From: DATDIC01 sp963764525
GTDB taxonomy: Bacteria > Pseudomonadota > Alphaproteobacteria > Acetobacterales > Acetobacteraceae
NCBI GenBank assembly: GCA_963764525.1
Contig: CAVXTC010000026.1
Coordinates: forward strand, 1 to 64,000
Reading direction: 5' to 3'
Length of the DNA stretch: 64,000 nucleotides
Shown: positions 27,825 to 37,305 of the stretch, piece after piece
Position numbering within the stretch: the stretch's first letter is position 1
Layout: every line of letters starts with the position of its first letter
Program-made: the position numbers and the translations under genes
Notes under the pieces: generated by a model
What the model was told of the DNA's origin: nothing
Database searches by the model: none
What the model saw: only the letters and a program-made list of their open reading frames with translations

Positions 27825-29242
27825 AGCGCCGCCAGCCAGCGCGCCGCCTCGCGCGCCACATTGGTCGGCGCGGTCCCGCCGAAGCTGGTGCGCGACGCGA
27901 CCGAGGCATCGACCGATAACACCGAGAACACGTCCGGCGGTGATCCCCGGCTCCACTTCCCGCATCTCCGCCAGCGACAGTCCGGCGAGATCCACGCCTT
28001 TTGCCTCCGCCATTGCCACCAGCCGCCCGGTCACGTGGTGCGCTGCCCGGAACGGCAACTTCAGTACCCGCACCAGCCAATCCGCCAGGTCCGTCGCGGT
28101 GGCGAACCCCGTGCCCGGCAAAGTGCCGCATTCGCTCGGTATCAGGTGTCATGTCGCGCACCATCCCAGCCATTGCGGCGAGCGACAGGGCCCAGGCCTC
28201 GGCGGCGTCGAACACCGGCTCCTTGTCCTCCTGCATGTCCTTCGCGTAGGCGAGCGGCAGTCCCTTCATCACCGTCAAGAGCGATACCAGCGCGCCGGTG
28301 ATCCGGCCGGTCTTGGCCCGCACCAGCTCCGCGGCATCCGGATTGCGCTTCTGCGGCATGATCGAGCTGCCGGTCGTGAAGGCATCGGACAACCGGATGA
28401 AGCGGAACGGCGCGCTGGCCCAGATCACGATCTCCTCGGCCAGCCGCGACAGGTGCATGGCGGAGATCGCCGCGGCGGACAGGAACTCCAGCGCGAAATC
28501 GCGGTCCGAGACGGCGTCGAGCGAATTGGCCGCCGGCGCGGTCGAACCCCAGTGCCGCTGCCGTCATGTGGCGATCGATCGGGAACGACGTTCCGGCCAG
28601 CGCCGCGGCACCAAGCGGCAATTCGTTCAGCCGTCGCCGGCAATCGGCCAGCCGGCTGCGGTCGCGGTCCAGCATCTCGACATAGGCCAGCAGATGATGG
28701 CCGAAGCGTGACCGGCTGCGCGGTTTGCAGATGCGTGAAGCCCGGCATCGGGTCAGCGGCATGCGCGGCCGCACGCTCTGCCAGCGCGCGCATCAGGTCG
28801 GAGACCTGGCTCGGACAGCCCATCTATCGCATCGCGCACCCACAGGCGGAAATCGGTCGCCACCTGGTCGTTGCGGCTGCGCGCCGTATGCAGCCGTTTG
28901 CCGGCCTCGCCGATGCGCTCGGTCAGCCGCGCCTCGATATTCATGTGGATATCTTCCAAGCGCTTCGGCGAACGGGAACCGGCCGCTTTCGATCTCCTGC
29001 GCGATCACGGTCAGGCCCTGGCGGATCGCTGCTTCGTCATCGGGGGTGATGACCCCGATCTTCGCCAGCATCGCCGCGTGGGCCAATGAGCCGTTGATGT
29101 CCTGCCGCCAGAGCTTGCGGTCGAAGCCGATCGAGGCGTTGATCTCCTGCATGATCATGGCCGGTCCCGCCGCGAAGCGGCCGCCCCATTGGACGTTGGC
29201 AGGGGCGTTCCGCAGGTCCGGCGATTGACTCACGAAAGGCAT
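27821..29242 (-). CDS. argH: Argininosuccinate lyase, at least five frameshifts
   Basis: ArgH splits argininosuccinate into arginine and fumarate in the cytosol. From the ATG at 29242 the segments run: NVQWGGRFAAGPAMIMQEIN, SIGFDRKLWRQDINGS, then in a new frame LHTARSRNDQVATDF, then MPGFTHLQTAQPV, then the signature GSSIMPQKRNPDAAELVR, then LPFRAAHHVTGRLVAMAEAK and the end near WLAAL. Breaks lie around 28960, 28800, 28730, 28560, 28460, 28130 and 27930. Together they cover the full family length of about 465 residues. Gene order tlpA | argH-lptM-lysA is conserved in alphaproteobacteria, and loss of argH plus lysA together would cause double auxotrophy, so sequence errors are the likeliest cause. 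Confidence 0.82.
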
Positions 29243-29247
29243 CCGCA

Positions 29248-29792
29248 ATGAGGATGATGACGCGCCGGGCGGCGCTGGCCGGGACCCTAGCGGCCGGACT
29301 GACGCCGCGCAAACCGCGCGCCGACGAGCCGCAAGGCGCTGCCCAGACTGAAGCTGATCCAGCCCCCCGTTGCCGCCGCCGGCGATCAGCTTCATCGATG
29401 CGGACGGCAAGACCCACACGCTGAAGGAGTACGCCGGCTCGGCAATGGTGCTGAATCTGTGGGCGACGTGGTGCGCCCCGTGCGTGGCGGAGTTGCCGTC
29501 GCTGGACATGCTGGCCACGAAGCTCGTCGGGCAGGGTGTGGCGGTGCTGGCGCTGTCGTCGGACCACGGCGGTGCGGCGGCTGTGCGCCAGTTCTACCAG
29601 GCTCACGCAATCAAGACGCTGCCGATCCTGCTGGACCCGGAAGGCGCGGCAATGCACGCATTTGGAGTAAGCGGCATTCCGGTAACCTATGTGCTCGACC
29701 GCAACGGGCTGGAGCGCGGCTACGTGGAAGGCGGCGAGAACTGGGGGACCGATGCCACGATCGCCAGGCTGCGGCGGTTGCTCGGGAGCTGA
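29248..29792 (+). CDS. tlpA: TlpA-type thioredoxin-like disulfide reductase, frameshifted N-terminus
   Basis: The ATG at 29248 starts a signal-like segment (MRMMTRRAALAGTLAAGLTP) with a twin arginine-like pair. One or two indels between about 29330 and 29370 bring the reading to PPPAISFIDADGKTHTL and the active site WATWCAPC. The conserved cis-proline is in VSGIPVTYVLDRNG. TlpA proteins keep periplasmic thiols reduced, for example during cytochrome oxidase assembly. Its ATG is only five bases from the divergent argH ATG, so promoters must lie inside the neighbouring gene or the true start is further downstream. Position beside argH is conserved in alphaproteobacteria. Confidence 0.8.
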
Positions 29793-30116
29793 GGCCGAAT
29801 TCGGAAGAAGCTGGCCGATTGCTGCCAACGGTCCGAGAGATTGAGCTGCATCGCGTGATACGCCTCCCGCTGCCCGTCCCACAATGGGCCGGGGGGAACG
29901 CCGGTGCAGCTTGCGGGTGTGATGCAACTCACAGCGGCGCTGCGGAATCAGGCCGACGATAGTCGGACCAGCACGGGACGCCCGCAATGCCGCTCAACAC
30001 CGCAACGCTCAGCTTCGCTCCGTCGGTCGACACGTTGCACGGCGGCAACGCCGGCTGGCTGGTTCGCCTGGGGCTGTTCAACAAAGGCGCAATCGATACG
30101 GTGCGTCAGGCGGTCA
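29793..30116. other. Intergenic stretch with no recognised gene
   Basis: The 324 bases between tlpA and the small membrane-protein gene contain only short ORFs without recognisable similarity. A 68-codon plus-strand ORF starting at 29987 lacks a clear ribosome-binding site. I see no REP unit or C/G hairpin here. Confidence 0.45.
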
Positions 30117-30554
30117 TCAGGCCCTCGCTAGACGACTCCGCCCCAGCATCGACGGCAGGATCAGCCCGACGCCCAGCCCCCAAAAGCAGTTGATCAGCAA
30201 AGCGATCATGATCGGCCGCGCGGCCCAGCCGTAGATCATCGGGTGGCCTCTCAAGGGGGCGATGACGAACCAGGCTGTCAGGTTGGCGAGCAGGCCGAGG
30301 CCAAGTCCCTTAAGCCAGTCCGGCGCCGGAACATAGCGCGCCAGTAACCCGAACAACACGCCCCAGGCCCCGCCCCAAAACGCCAAATCGAACACGCGCG
30401 GAACCCCGAACGGCGGTACCGGCGACATCTGATAGGGCGCACTGGCGATCACGTGGGTCGCGTTCAGCAGCCCGATCATGCCCTGGTGAAAGGTCAATAC
30501 CGAGAGCGCGCCGGCGACAAAACCCAGCCCCGCGCGGCTGATCGTGTCGGACAT
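30117..30554 (-). CDS. Small conserved-looking integral membrane protein
   Basis: The protein has 145 residues and four hydrophobic spans: about 9-30, 53-75, 82-100 and 112-133 (RPIMIALLINCFWGLGVGLI). GAWGVLFGLLARYVP and FHQGMIGLLN are notable segments. I do not assign a family, though the pattern FHQG..GLLNA is seen in uncharacterised alphaproteobacterial membrane proteins. The ATG at 30554 is preferred over the one at 30572 because GAGGAG lies six bases upstream. It is divergent from the aldo/keto reductase. No function can be inferred. Confidence 0.65.
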   Translation of the reverse strand: MSDTISRAGLGFVAGALSVLTFHQGMIGLLNATHVIASAPYQMSPVPPFGVPRVFDLAFWGGAWGVLFGLLARYVPAPDWLKGLGLGLLANLTAWFVIAPLRGHPMIYGWAARPIMIALLINCFWGLGVGLILPSMLGRSRLARA

Positions 30555-30694
30555 GATGTACTCCTCACGCAAAGGTGGTTCGGCGTTCGCCGAGCATTCG
30601 CCGCGCTCTGCCCCGCGTCAATCGCCGGCCGCGCCGGGACGCACTGGACCGTAGCGGCAGGGCTCGGCCAGACTGGCGGTGGGAGGACCATGGC

Positions 30695-31691
30695 ATGCAA
30701 ATGCGACCCCTCGGCAAGACAGGATTGGCGGTTTCCGTGCTCGGCTTCGGCTGCGGCGCGGTCGGCGGCCTGATGGTGCGCGGCGCACCGGCGGACCAGG
30801 AGCGCGCGGTGGCCCGCGCAGTGGCCGCCGGCATCACTTATTTCGATACGGCACCGTCCTACGGGAACGGCCAGTCGGAGACCAATCTGGGCCGCGTGCT
30901 GGCCGCGCTGAAGCCGGATGTGAGGGTCGGCACCAAGGTGCGGCTGGAGGATGCCGACAAGGCCGATATCGGCGCAGCGGTTACTGCCTCGCTGGAGGCC
31001 AGCCTGCGCCGGCTCGGGCGCCAGCAGGTGGATCTGTTCCAGCTTCACAACGCAATCACGGAAGCGGATGCGCCCGGCGCGATCAGCGCGCGCGTGGTGC
31101 TGGAGCAAGTGGTGCCGGCGTTCGAGCGGCTGCGTGAGCAGGGCAAAACCCGGTTCTTCGGCATCACCGCAACCGGCCAGACTGCAGCTCTGCATCAGGT
31201 AATCGACGCCGGCGTGCTGCACACCGCGCAGGTGCCCTATAACCTGCTGAACCCGAGCCTCGGTGGGCCGATGCCGGCGGGATTTCCGGCGCAGGACTAC
31301 AGAAACCTGCTGGCCCGCATGCAGGCGGCCGGAATGGGCGCCATCGGCATCCGCGTGCTGGCGGGCGGCGCGCTGTCGGGCGAGGCGGAGCGGCATCCGA
31401 TCGCCAGTCCGCCGCCCGAGCCGATCGGCTCGGGCACGCGGCTATGACGCCGACATGATGCGGGCGCGGCGATTGCTGCCGCTCGTCGCGGAGGGACACG
31501 CCGCGACGCTGCCGGAGGCGGCGCTGCGTTACGTCATCGCCCATCCGGCGATGAGCACGGTGCTGATCGGCATCGCCACGATCGATCAGCTCGAACAAGC
31601 GATCGCCGCGGCGGAAAAGGGATCATTGGCGCCGGCTGGGCTGCAACGCGCCGCCGCGCTGCAACTTGGATTTGCCGGGGAGGCGCGCTGA
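30695..31691 (+). CDS. Aldo/keto reductase, one frameshift
   Basis: The protein starts MQMRPLGKTGLAVSVLGFG after GGGAGGA at 30681-30687. The catalytic tetrad is visible: Asp in YFDTAPSYG, Tyr in the same motif, Lys in VGTKVRL and His in QLHNAI. The frame changes near 31435; the C-terminus then reads MMRARRLLPLV, LPEAALRYVIAHPAM and STVLIGIATIDQLEQAI, ending at 31691. The total is about 330 residues, normal for the family. It would reduce a carbonyl compound or oxidise a sugar with NAD(P)H in the cytosol. The ATG at 30701 is an alternative start. Confidence 0.85.
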
Positions 31692-31811
31692 GTCCTGGCG
31701 GTCACGAAAGCCGCAGTTCACACACGGCCTCGCCCGGCAAGGTTTCGCCGCGCCGCTGCCAATCTGACGCCACGATCCGGTGTTGCTGTGCAGGGAACGA
31801 CGGAGGAATAC

Positions 31812-32081
31812 ATGCGCTTGGTTCGATTTGGCTCGATTGCCCTTGCGCTTGCAGTGATTCACACGGTGCCGGCACGGGCGGAGTGGCATCATTGCCACCA
31901 CGGCTGGCTCGCGATTGGCGCTGACACCATTTATGGTGGCATTCGCCGGTGATGGTCGCACCGCCGCCGGGGTGGTATCCGCCGCCGCCGGTCTGTTATC
32001 CCCCCTCCTCCGGCCTATCACGCTCCGCCGGCCTACGCTCCCGGGGTTACGTTCAAATGCGCTGAGCCGGATCGTGCCTGA
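31812..32081 (+). CDS. Small secreted His/Pro-rich protein, frameshifted
   Basis: A signal peptide MRLVRFGSIALALAVIHTVP..ARAEW is followed by WHHCHHGW. After one or two indels the reading is VAPPPGWYPPPPVCYPP and PPPAYHAPPAYAPG, ending with TFKCAEPDRA at 32081. Short exported proteins with a His-rich start and Pro/Tyr repeats are common in alphaproteobacteria next to glycine-zipper lipoproteins, as here, and have no known function. The first frame alone stops after 46 residues. Exact frame positions are uncertain. Confidence 0.5.
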
Positions 32082-32105
32082 CGAACACAAGGGAGTCTCA
32101 TTGGC

Positions 32106-32451
32106 ATGAGCAAGTTCAACGCGCCTGTTGCCGCCGCGCTCGGACTGGCACTGGCGCTCTCCGGTTGCACGGATCCGTATGACCCAGGGCAGCGCGCCGT
32201 CGGCGGGGGTTTGCTGGGGGCGGGGACCGGCGCCGCCATCGGCGGCATCGCCGGCGGCGGCAGGGGTGCCGGGATCGGGGCGCTGGTCGGCGGCGCCGTG
32301 GGTGCGGTCGGGGGCGCGGCGACCACGCCCACTCCGCCGCCGCCGAGCTACGGATATGCTCCGCCCCCACCGCCGCCCGGCTATTACCCGCAGGCCGGGT
32401 ACAGCCCAGCAGCCCGGCTATTATCCCCCACCGCCTGGATACAGTTACTGA
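32106..32451 (+). CDS. Glycine-zipper outer-membrane lipoprotein, one frameshift
   Basis: The ATG at 32106 begins a lipoprotein signal with lipobox ALSGC (Cys near residue 21). A glycine-zipper follows from about residue 33 to 70: GGGLLGAGTGAAIGGIAGG and GALVGGAVGAVGGAA. The C-terminal tail is rich in Pro and Tyr (SYGYAPPPPPPGYYPQ). Near 32405 the frame changes, and the tail then ends GYYPPPPGYSY at 32451. Glycine-zipper lipoproteins of this kind lie in the outer membrane and affect envelope integrity. It is 24 bases after the preceding small gene. Confidence 0.7.
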
Positions 32452-32549
32452 AGAGGCGATACGGCGAGGGGCGCGCGCCATCCCGGTCGTCAGTCTGGCG
32501 AAGACGTTGTGCAAACGAAGCCCACGCTCGCATTACCAGTACACCCGTG

Positions 32550-32640
32550 TGGATTCCCGCTTTTCGCGGGAATAACAAGTGTGCCGGGAATGACGACTAT
32601 AGAGGGATGACGAATTTGGCGGGAATGACTAATGAGTCGC
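32550..32640. repeat. REP-type repeats between convergent genes
   Basis: TGGATTCCCGCTTTTCGCGG GAATAAC at 32550-32576 is a REP unit of the dispersed family. It is followed by degenerate copies (GCCGGGAATGACGAC, GGCGGGAATGAC). They lie between the convergent lipoprotein and reductase genes. Confidence 0.65.
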
Positions 32641-32676
32641 CGGCGCGCGCCGGTGGCAAGGACACCGAAGCGGTCA

Positions 32677-33744
32677 TCACACCGCATCGTAGTCGATGAC
32701 CACACGCGGCGTGACGGGGCGGGACTGGCAGGTCAAAACATAGCCGGCCTCGGTCTCCCACGGTTCGAGCGAATAGTTGACCACCATCTCGACCCGTCCC
32801 TCGATCAGCCGTGCGCGGCAGGTGCAGCACATGCCGCCCTTGCAGGAATAGGGCAGGTTCAGTCCGGCGCGGATCCCGGCATCGATGATCGCCTCATTCG
32901 CGGCGACGGGAAATGTCGCGCGGGCACCTTCGAAGATCACGGTGGCCTCGGCTGCCGGGGTCGCCGTCGCGGCGACAGGGACAGGCACCGCGCGACCGCC
33001 GATACCCGGGGTGAACCGTTCCACATGAACCTGCTCGCGCCCAAGGCCGCAATCCAGCAGCGTCTTCTCCAAGCCGTCGATCATCGGCTGCGGGCCGCAA
33101 ACGAACACGTGCGCGACATCGCGCGGCACCATCGTCCGCATCAGCGCGCCGACGCGCCCGGCATCCAGTCGACCGTTCAGCGCCGGGATGTCCTGCCGTT
33201 CTCGCGACAGCACGTGGAACACCGAGAGCCGGGCAAGGAAGCAGTCTTTCAGGTCCTCGAGCTGCTCGCGGAAGATAACCGATGCGGTGCTGCGGTTGCC
33301 ATAGAACAGCAGGAATTGTCCGCGCTCCCGGTGAAGTGTCGTTTTCAGGATCGACAGGATCGGTGTGATGCCGGAGCCTGCGGCGAAGCCGACCATCGTG
33401 CGCGTCGCGCCCGGTTCGATCGGCACGCCGAACCGGCCGTCCGGCGTCATGACATCGAGCGTGTCGCCGACACGTAAATGCCGGCTTGCCCAGGCCGAAA
33501 AGGCGCCGTTCTCGAGTTGCTTGATGGCGACCCGAAGCTCGCGGTCGTCCAGTCCGGAGCAGATCGAGTACGATCGCCGCACGTCCTCTCCGTCCAGGTT
33601 GGTGCGCAAGGTCAGGTATTGGCCCGGGGTGAAACGATAGGCCGTGCGCAATCGCTCCGGCACCTCGAAAGCCAGCGACACGCAATCGGTGGTTTCACGC
33701 CGAAGGTCGGCGATGCGCAGGCGGTTGAAACGTGGTCTGGCCAT
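32677..33744 (-). CDS. NAD(P)H oxidoreductase with FAD and C-terminal 2Fe-2S domain (PaaE-like)
   Basis: The 355-residue protein has a ferredoxin-reductase FAD domain (PGQYLTLRTN, RRSYSICSG near residues 50-70). Its NAD domain carries GFAAGSGITPILSI and CGPQPMID. The C-terminal plant-type 2Fe-2S ferredoxin domain has the ligands in SCKGGMCCTCRARL and LTCQSRP. This order matches PaaE of phenylacetyl-CoA epoxidase and related oxygenase reductases, which pass electrons from NADPH to a diiron or Rieske oxygenase. No partner oxygenase gene lies nearby, so the partner is unknown. The ATG at 33744 gives the usual N-terminus. The frame is intact. Confidence 0.85.
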   Translation of the reverse strand: MARPRFNRLRIADLRRETTDCVSLAFEVPERLRTAYRFTPGQYLTLRTNLDGEDVRRSYSICSGLDDRELRVAIKQLENGAFSAWASRHLRVGDTLDVMTPDGRFGVPIEPGATRTMVGFAAGSGITPILSILKTTLHRERGQFLLFYGNRSTASVIFREQLEDLKDCFLARLSVFHVLSRERQDIPALNGRLDAGRVGALMRTMVPRDVAHVFVCGPQPMIDGLEKTLLDCGLGREQVHVERFTPGIGGRAVPVPVAATATPAAEATVIFEGARATFPVAANEAIIDAGIRAGLNLPYSCKGGMCCTCRARLIEGRVEMVVNYSLEPWETEAGYVLTCQSRPVTPRVVIDYDAV

Positions 33745-33802
33745 GGTCGGAAAGGTGTCCGGCGGGGTTGCGCATGGAGTGGCGGGGCGCAACCCTACCC
33801 CC

Positions 33803-34219
33803 ATGAGACAGGCACTGCACCGCATCACCATCGCAACGCAGGGGCAGGGGTTCATCGATGTCACCGCGGAACTGACCCAGTGGCTCGCCGCACAGGCGAT
33901 CGGCACCGGCCTGCTCACCGTTTGGTGTCGGCACACTTCGGCCTCGCTGATCGTGCAGGAGAACGCCGATCCAGATGTCCGCGCCGACCTGGCGGCGTTC
34001 TTCCGCCGGCTGGTGCCGGAAAGCGGCTCCTATCGTCACAAGGCGGAAGGTCCCGACGACATGCCGGCGCATGTCCGCGCGGCGCTAACGCTGACACAGG
34101 TATCGGTGCCGGTGGAGCACGGGCGCATGGCACTCGGCGCCTGGCAGGCGATCTATTTGTTCGAGCACCGCACTCGCCCGCATCGGCGCGAGCTGGTGCT
34201 GCACCTGATCGGGGAATGA
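33803..34219 (+). CDS. YjbQ family protein (UPF0047, secondary thiamine-phosphate synthase-like)
   Basis: The protein has 138 residues. Conserved motifs are CRHTSASLIVQENADPDV with His/Asn/Asp, RHKAEGPDDMPAHVRAAL, and RMALGAWQAIYLFEHR at the C-terminus. Members of this compact family show weak thiamine-phosphate synthase activity, but their role is not settled. It is divergent from the reductase gene and the frame is intact. Confidence 0.88.
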   Translation: MRQALHRITIATQGQGFIDVTAELTQWLAAQAIGTGLLTVWCRHTSASLIVQENADPDVRADLAAFFRRLVPESGSYRHKAEGPDDMPAHVRAALTLTQVSVPVEHGRMALGAWQAIYLFEHRTRPHRRELVLHLIGE

Positions 34220-34269
34220 GGCAGGTCTGCGGATGGGAGAAAAGCTCTTGATTTGGCAAAATGCCGGAT

Positions 34270-34288
34270 GATATATGATGGCTATATC
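34270..34288. promoter_or_regulatory. AT-rich palindrome, candidate VapB operator/promoter
   Basis: GATATA at 34270-34275 and TATATC at 34283-34288 form a perfect inverted repeat with a 7-base spacer, just upstream of the vapB start. TTGATT at 34249 and TATGAT at 34274 could be weak -35 and -10 elements. Ribbon-helix-helix antitoxins usually bind such palindromes over their own promoter, so autoregulation is inferred. Confidence 0.5.
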
Positions 34289-34303
34289 TGATTGGATAAA
34301 GCC

Positions 34304-34519
34304 ATGCGCACCCTGGTCGAACTCCCCGAACCCGATCTGCGTGCGCTGAGCGAAATCGGCCAGCGCCAGGGGGTCTCGCGCGCGGCGCTGATCCGGGAGG
34401 CGGTCAGCACTTATCTTGCCGGCCGGATGCGCCACCGGGCGGACGACGCTTTCGGCCTGTGGGGTCAGACGGCGGCGGACGGCCTGTCCTACCAGCGTCA
34501 ACTCCGCGACGAGTGGTGA
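34304..34519 (+). CDS. vapB: Ribbon-helix-helix antitoxin (VapB/CopG type)
   Basis: The 71-residue protein begins MRTLVELPEPDLRALSEIG, the short beta strand and helix of a ribbon-helix-helix domain. GVSRAALIREAVSTYLA is the second helix. The acidic/aromatic C-terminal tail (FGLWGQTAADGLSYQRQ) would bind the toxin. An ATG at 34292 would add four residues. Its stop overlaps the toxin start (GTGA at 34516-34519), so the two are coupled. It lies under a palindromic, AT-rich promoter region. Confidence 0.85.
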   Translation: MRTLVELPEPDLRALSEIGQRQGVSRAALIREAVSTYLAGRMRHRADDAFGLWGQTAADGLSYQRQLRDEW

Positions 34520-34878
34520 ACGCGCTCTTCGACACCAACATCCTGATCGACCATCTACGCGGCATCCGCCAGGCCCGGACCGAGCTTGGGCGCTACGACC
34601 TGACGGCGATCAGCGTGATCACCTGGATCGAAGTGATGGTCGGGGCGCCGGCGGAAACCGAGCAGGCGACCCGCGATTTCCTCGAGACGTTCCCGGTTAT
34701 CGCGCTGGATACCGGAATCGCCGAACTGGCGGCCAGGCTGCGGCGGGAGCATCGGATCAAGCTGCCGGATGCGCTGGTCTGGGCCTCGGCCCGCGCACGC
34801 GGCATGCTGCTGGTGACACGCGACGGCAAGGGGTTCCCTGCCGATGATCCGGGCATCCGCATCCCCTACGCGGTTTGA
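34516..34878 (+). CDS. vapC: PIN-domain toxin (VapC type)
   Basis: The 120-residue protein has the PIN acidic residues Asp6 in LFDTNIL, Glu39 in WIEVM, Asp85 in LPDALVWA and Asp103 in VTRDGKGF. PIN toxins are Mg-dependent RNases that cut tRNA or rRNA when freed from their antitoxin. The GTG start overlaps the antitoxin stop. The frame is complete and all four acidic residues are present, so the module appears functional. Confidence 0.87.
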   Translation: MNALFDTNILIDHLRGIRQARTELGRYDLTAISVITWIEVMVGAPAETEQATRDFLETFPVIALDTGIAELAARLRREHRIKLPDALVWASARARGMLLVTRDGKGFPADDPGIRIPYAV

Positions 34879-36428
34879 CTCCGCTAGCGGCGCGCAGCCG
34901 CTGGCCCAAAAACACCGAGACCAATTGCAGAACCACGCCGCGATGGTCGATCGACGCCGGCGGCAGCGTCTCGACCGCATCGAACATCGGCGCCAGATCA
35001 CGCAGAGCCCGTTCCGGATGATTGACCACGAGCACAAGCACGTTTCGCCCCACATAGTCTCGCGCCGGATGGACCAGGCCGAATTGCCGTGCGTCCGGAT
35101 CGAGCACCGTCACAGTTGCATCCGGTCCAAGCGCGTAGGCGATCTTCCCGGCGTCGCGCCAGTCGGGGACGCCGACGATCGTGTCCGATGCCAGCAGTCC
35201 GCGGCTGGTTAGCTGCGTTCGCAATGAGGTCCAGTCGATCCCCTCCAGGTCGGGGTCGTGCTTTGCGATCGCCCCGATGACCGGATGCAGCCAGTCAAGG
35301 CGTATCTGGGTCGAGACGATCGCGACCGCGCCAACGACAAGGGCGGCCGTGCCGATCAGCGTCGCACGGAGCCAACGGGCGCCGATCCGTTGCGCGATGA
35401 ACGCGCCGAGCAAGGGAAACAGCATCAGATAACCGGGTGCGGCCCAGTGGAACAGCACACGCTGGCTGGACCAGGCGGCGATCAGGGCGAACACGACGAT
35501 CGGCGGGGCGCCAAGGCAGACCGGCAGCCAGGATCGCCAGACCGCCGGGCCGCGGCGCAGTGCGGCGACGAATTCCGCCATAACAGGCAGCCAGATCCAG
35601 GGAAGGATGAACAGCGCCTCGCCGGCGAGAACGATGAAGGGCTGTCCGGGGTGAAACCGCAGCCCGCCGGCACGCTCGCCCTGGAACGCAAATGAGACCC
35701 AGCCGTGCATTGCGTTCCAGATCACCACCGGGGCGAACACCAGCATGGCGCAAATGCCGGCGACGTACGGCTCCGGCCGTGCCAGCCAGCGCCGGTGGGT
35801 CCGGCTGGTCAGCAGATAAAGGACCGCGCCGCCGAGTGTCAGCACAGCGGTGTATTTCGAGAACAGCGCCACGCCGGCACAGACCCCGGCGCTGATCCAC
35901 CAGAGCGAACCCGGCGGTGCCGCGCGCCGACAATGCGTGGACCAGGCACAGCGCCGCACCGAGCAAAGCGCAATCCAGCGGGCCGTCCGGCAGCACCCAG
36001 CTTGCGCTCGTCACACCGAACACCGGCGCGAGGTTCAATGCGACCGCCGCCCAAAGCCCGGCACCTTCACCGGCAAGCGCCCTGCCGAGACGGTACATCA
36101 GCCAGATGGACAGCGCGAACGTCAGGATGAACGGCAGCCGCACCGCCAGAGGGGCGTCGGTGCCCAGCAGATGCGCCGCGCCCCATTGCATCCACCACGA
36201 GGCCGGCGGATGGTCGAAATAACCCAGCCGCAGGCTGCGTCCTGCCGCGACCATGTAGCTTTCGTCCACGCCAAGGCCGAGTGCCCAGGCAAAGCCGAGG
36301 CGGATCAGCGTGGATGCGGCGATCAGCCAAAGAACAAGTCGTGTTTCGCGGGTGAGCGACCCGCCTTGTTGCCGCGCGATCCCCCACCCCGACCCTCCCC
36401 CGGAAGGTGGGAGGGGGTCGTGCGACAA
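34757..36428 (-). CDS. GT39/ArnT-like membrane glycosyltransferase, one frameshift
   Basis: The protein is rich in membrane spans. It has the acidic loop of the family, LGVDESYMVAAGRSL, then GYFDHPPASWWMQWGA and LPDGPLDCALLGAALCL. Near 35910 the frame changes and the reading continues ISAGVCAGVALFSKYTAVLT through SWLPVCLGAPPIVVFALIAA, WAAPGYLMLFPLLGAFIA and a soluble C-terminal domain. Such enzymes transfer sugars from polyprenyl-phosphate donors at the periplasmic face. The N-terminal 25 residues from the ATG at 36428 are encoded by a C/G-tract repeat. The last 40 codons run antisense through vapC, so both termini are doubtful. A natural stop near 34884 in another frame is likely. Confidence 0.72.
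36378..36425. repeat. C-tract/G-tract repeat
   Basis: CCCCCACCCCGACCCTCCCC and GGTGGGAGGGGGTCG form a hairpin of the dispersed family. It lies between the glycosyltransferase and FAH genes and overlaps the apparent first codons of the former. Confidence 0.55.
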
Positions 36429-36435
36429 GCTTTGG

Positions 36436-37282
36436 CTATCCTTCCACCACGCGCTGTGTCTGCACGCCCAGACCTTGCACCGACAGCCGCATGGTCTGGC
36501 CGGGCTTCAGGAAGATCGGCGTGGGCTTCTTGCCGGACCCGACACCCGGAGGCGTACCGGTGGAAATGATGTCGCCGGGATAAAGCGTGATGAAGTGGCT
36601 CGTGTAGCTGACCAGCTTGCGGCAGTCGAAGATCATCGTTTTGGTGGTGCCGTCCTGCATGCGCTTGCCATCCACCTCGGTCCACATAGACAGGTTCTGC
36701 GGATCGGGGACCTCGTCCCTGGTGACCATCCAGGGGCCGGTCGGGCCGAACGTGTCACAGCCCTTGCCCTTGTCCCAGGTGCCGCCCCGCTCAAGCTGGA
36801 ATTCGCGCTCGCTCACATCGTTGCAAACGCAATATCCGGCGATGTGCTCCATCGCCTCGTGCTCGGGGACATAGCGTGCGGTTTTGCCTATGACGATGCC
36901 GAGTTCCACCTCCCAATCCAGCTTCTTCGATCCGCGCGGCAGTTTCACGTCGTCGTTCGGGCCGGAAAACGCGCCGAGGGATTTCAGGAAAATGATCGGT
37001 TCCTTGGGGATCGGCATGCCGGATTCCTCAGCATGGTCGGCATAATTCAGCCCGATGCAGACGTAGTTCATCGGCCGCCCCACGCAGGGGCCTAGGCTGG
37101 TCGCCGGCATCGATTTTAGGCAGCGTGTTTGAATCGATGGCGCGCAGCATCGCCAGCGCGGCGTCGGACAGCGCGAAACCGTCGATGTCGCGCACCACCG
37201 CGGACAGGCAGCGGATGGCGCCGCCGGCATCCAGCATACCCGGCTTTTCGGCGCCGGGCGGGCCGTAGCGTAAAAGTTTCAT
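36436..37282 (-). CDS. Fumarylacetoacetate hydrolase family protein, one frameshift
   Basis: From the ATG at 37282 (MKLLRYGPPGAEKPGMLD) the first frame reaches about 37105. The rest reads in another frame: NYVCIGLNYADHAEESG, IIFLKSLGAFSGPND, the metal-binding LDWEVELGIVIGKTAR and GYCVCNDVSEREFQ, to the stop at 36436. The full length is about 281 residues. FAH-fold enzymes hydrolyse or decarboxylate beta-diketo acids. Beside a short-chain dehydrogenase and an IlvD/Edd dehydratase, a likely substrate is a 2,4-diketo-3-deoxy sugar acid, giving pyruvate and a small hydroxy acid. This pathway role is inference from context. Confidence 0.83.
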
Positions 37283-37305
37283 GTGCTGTTTCTCCTTGGA
37301 ACGCC

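Noticed and set aside
29793..30116. A transposase remnant between tlpA and the membrane-protein gene
   Set aside because: All three frames on both strands were read without finding a transposase motif or inverted repeats.
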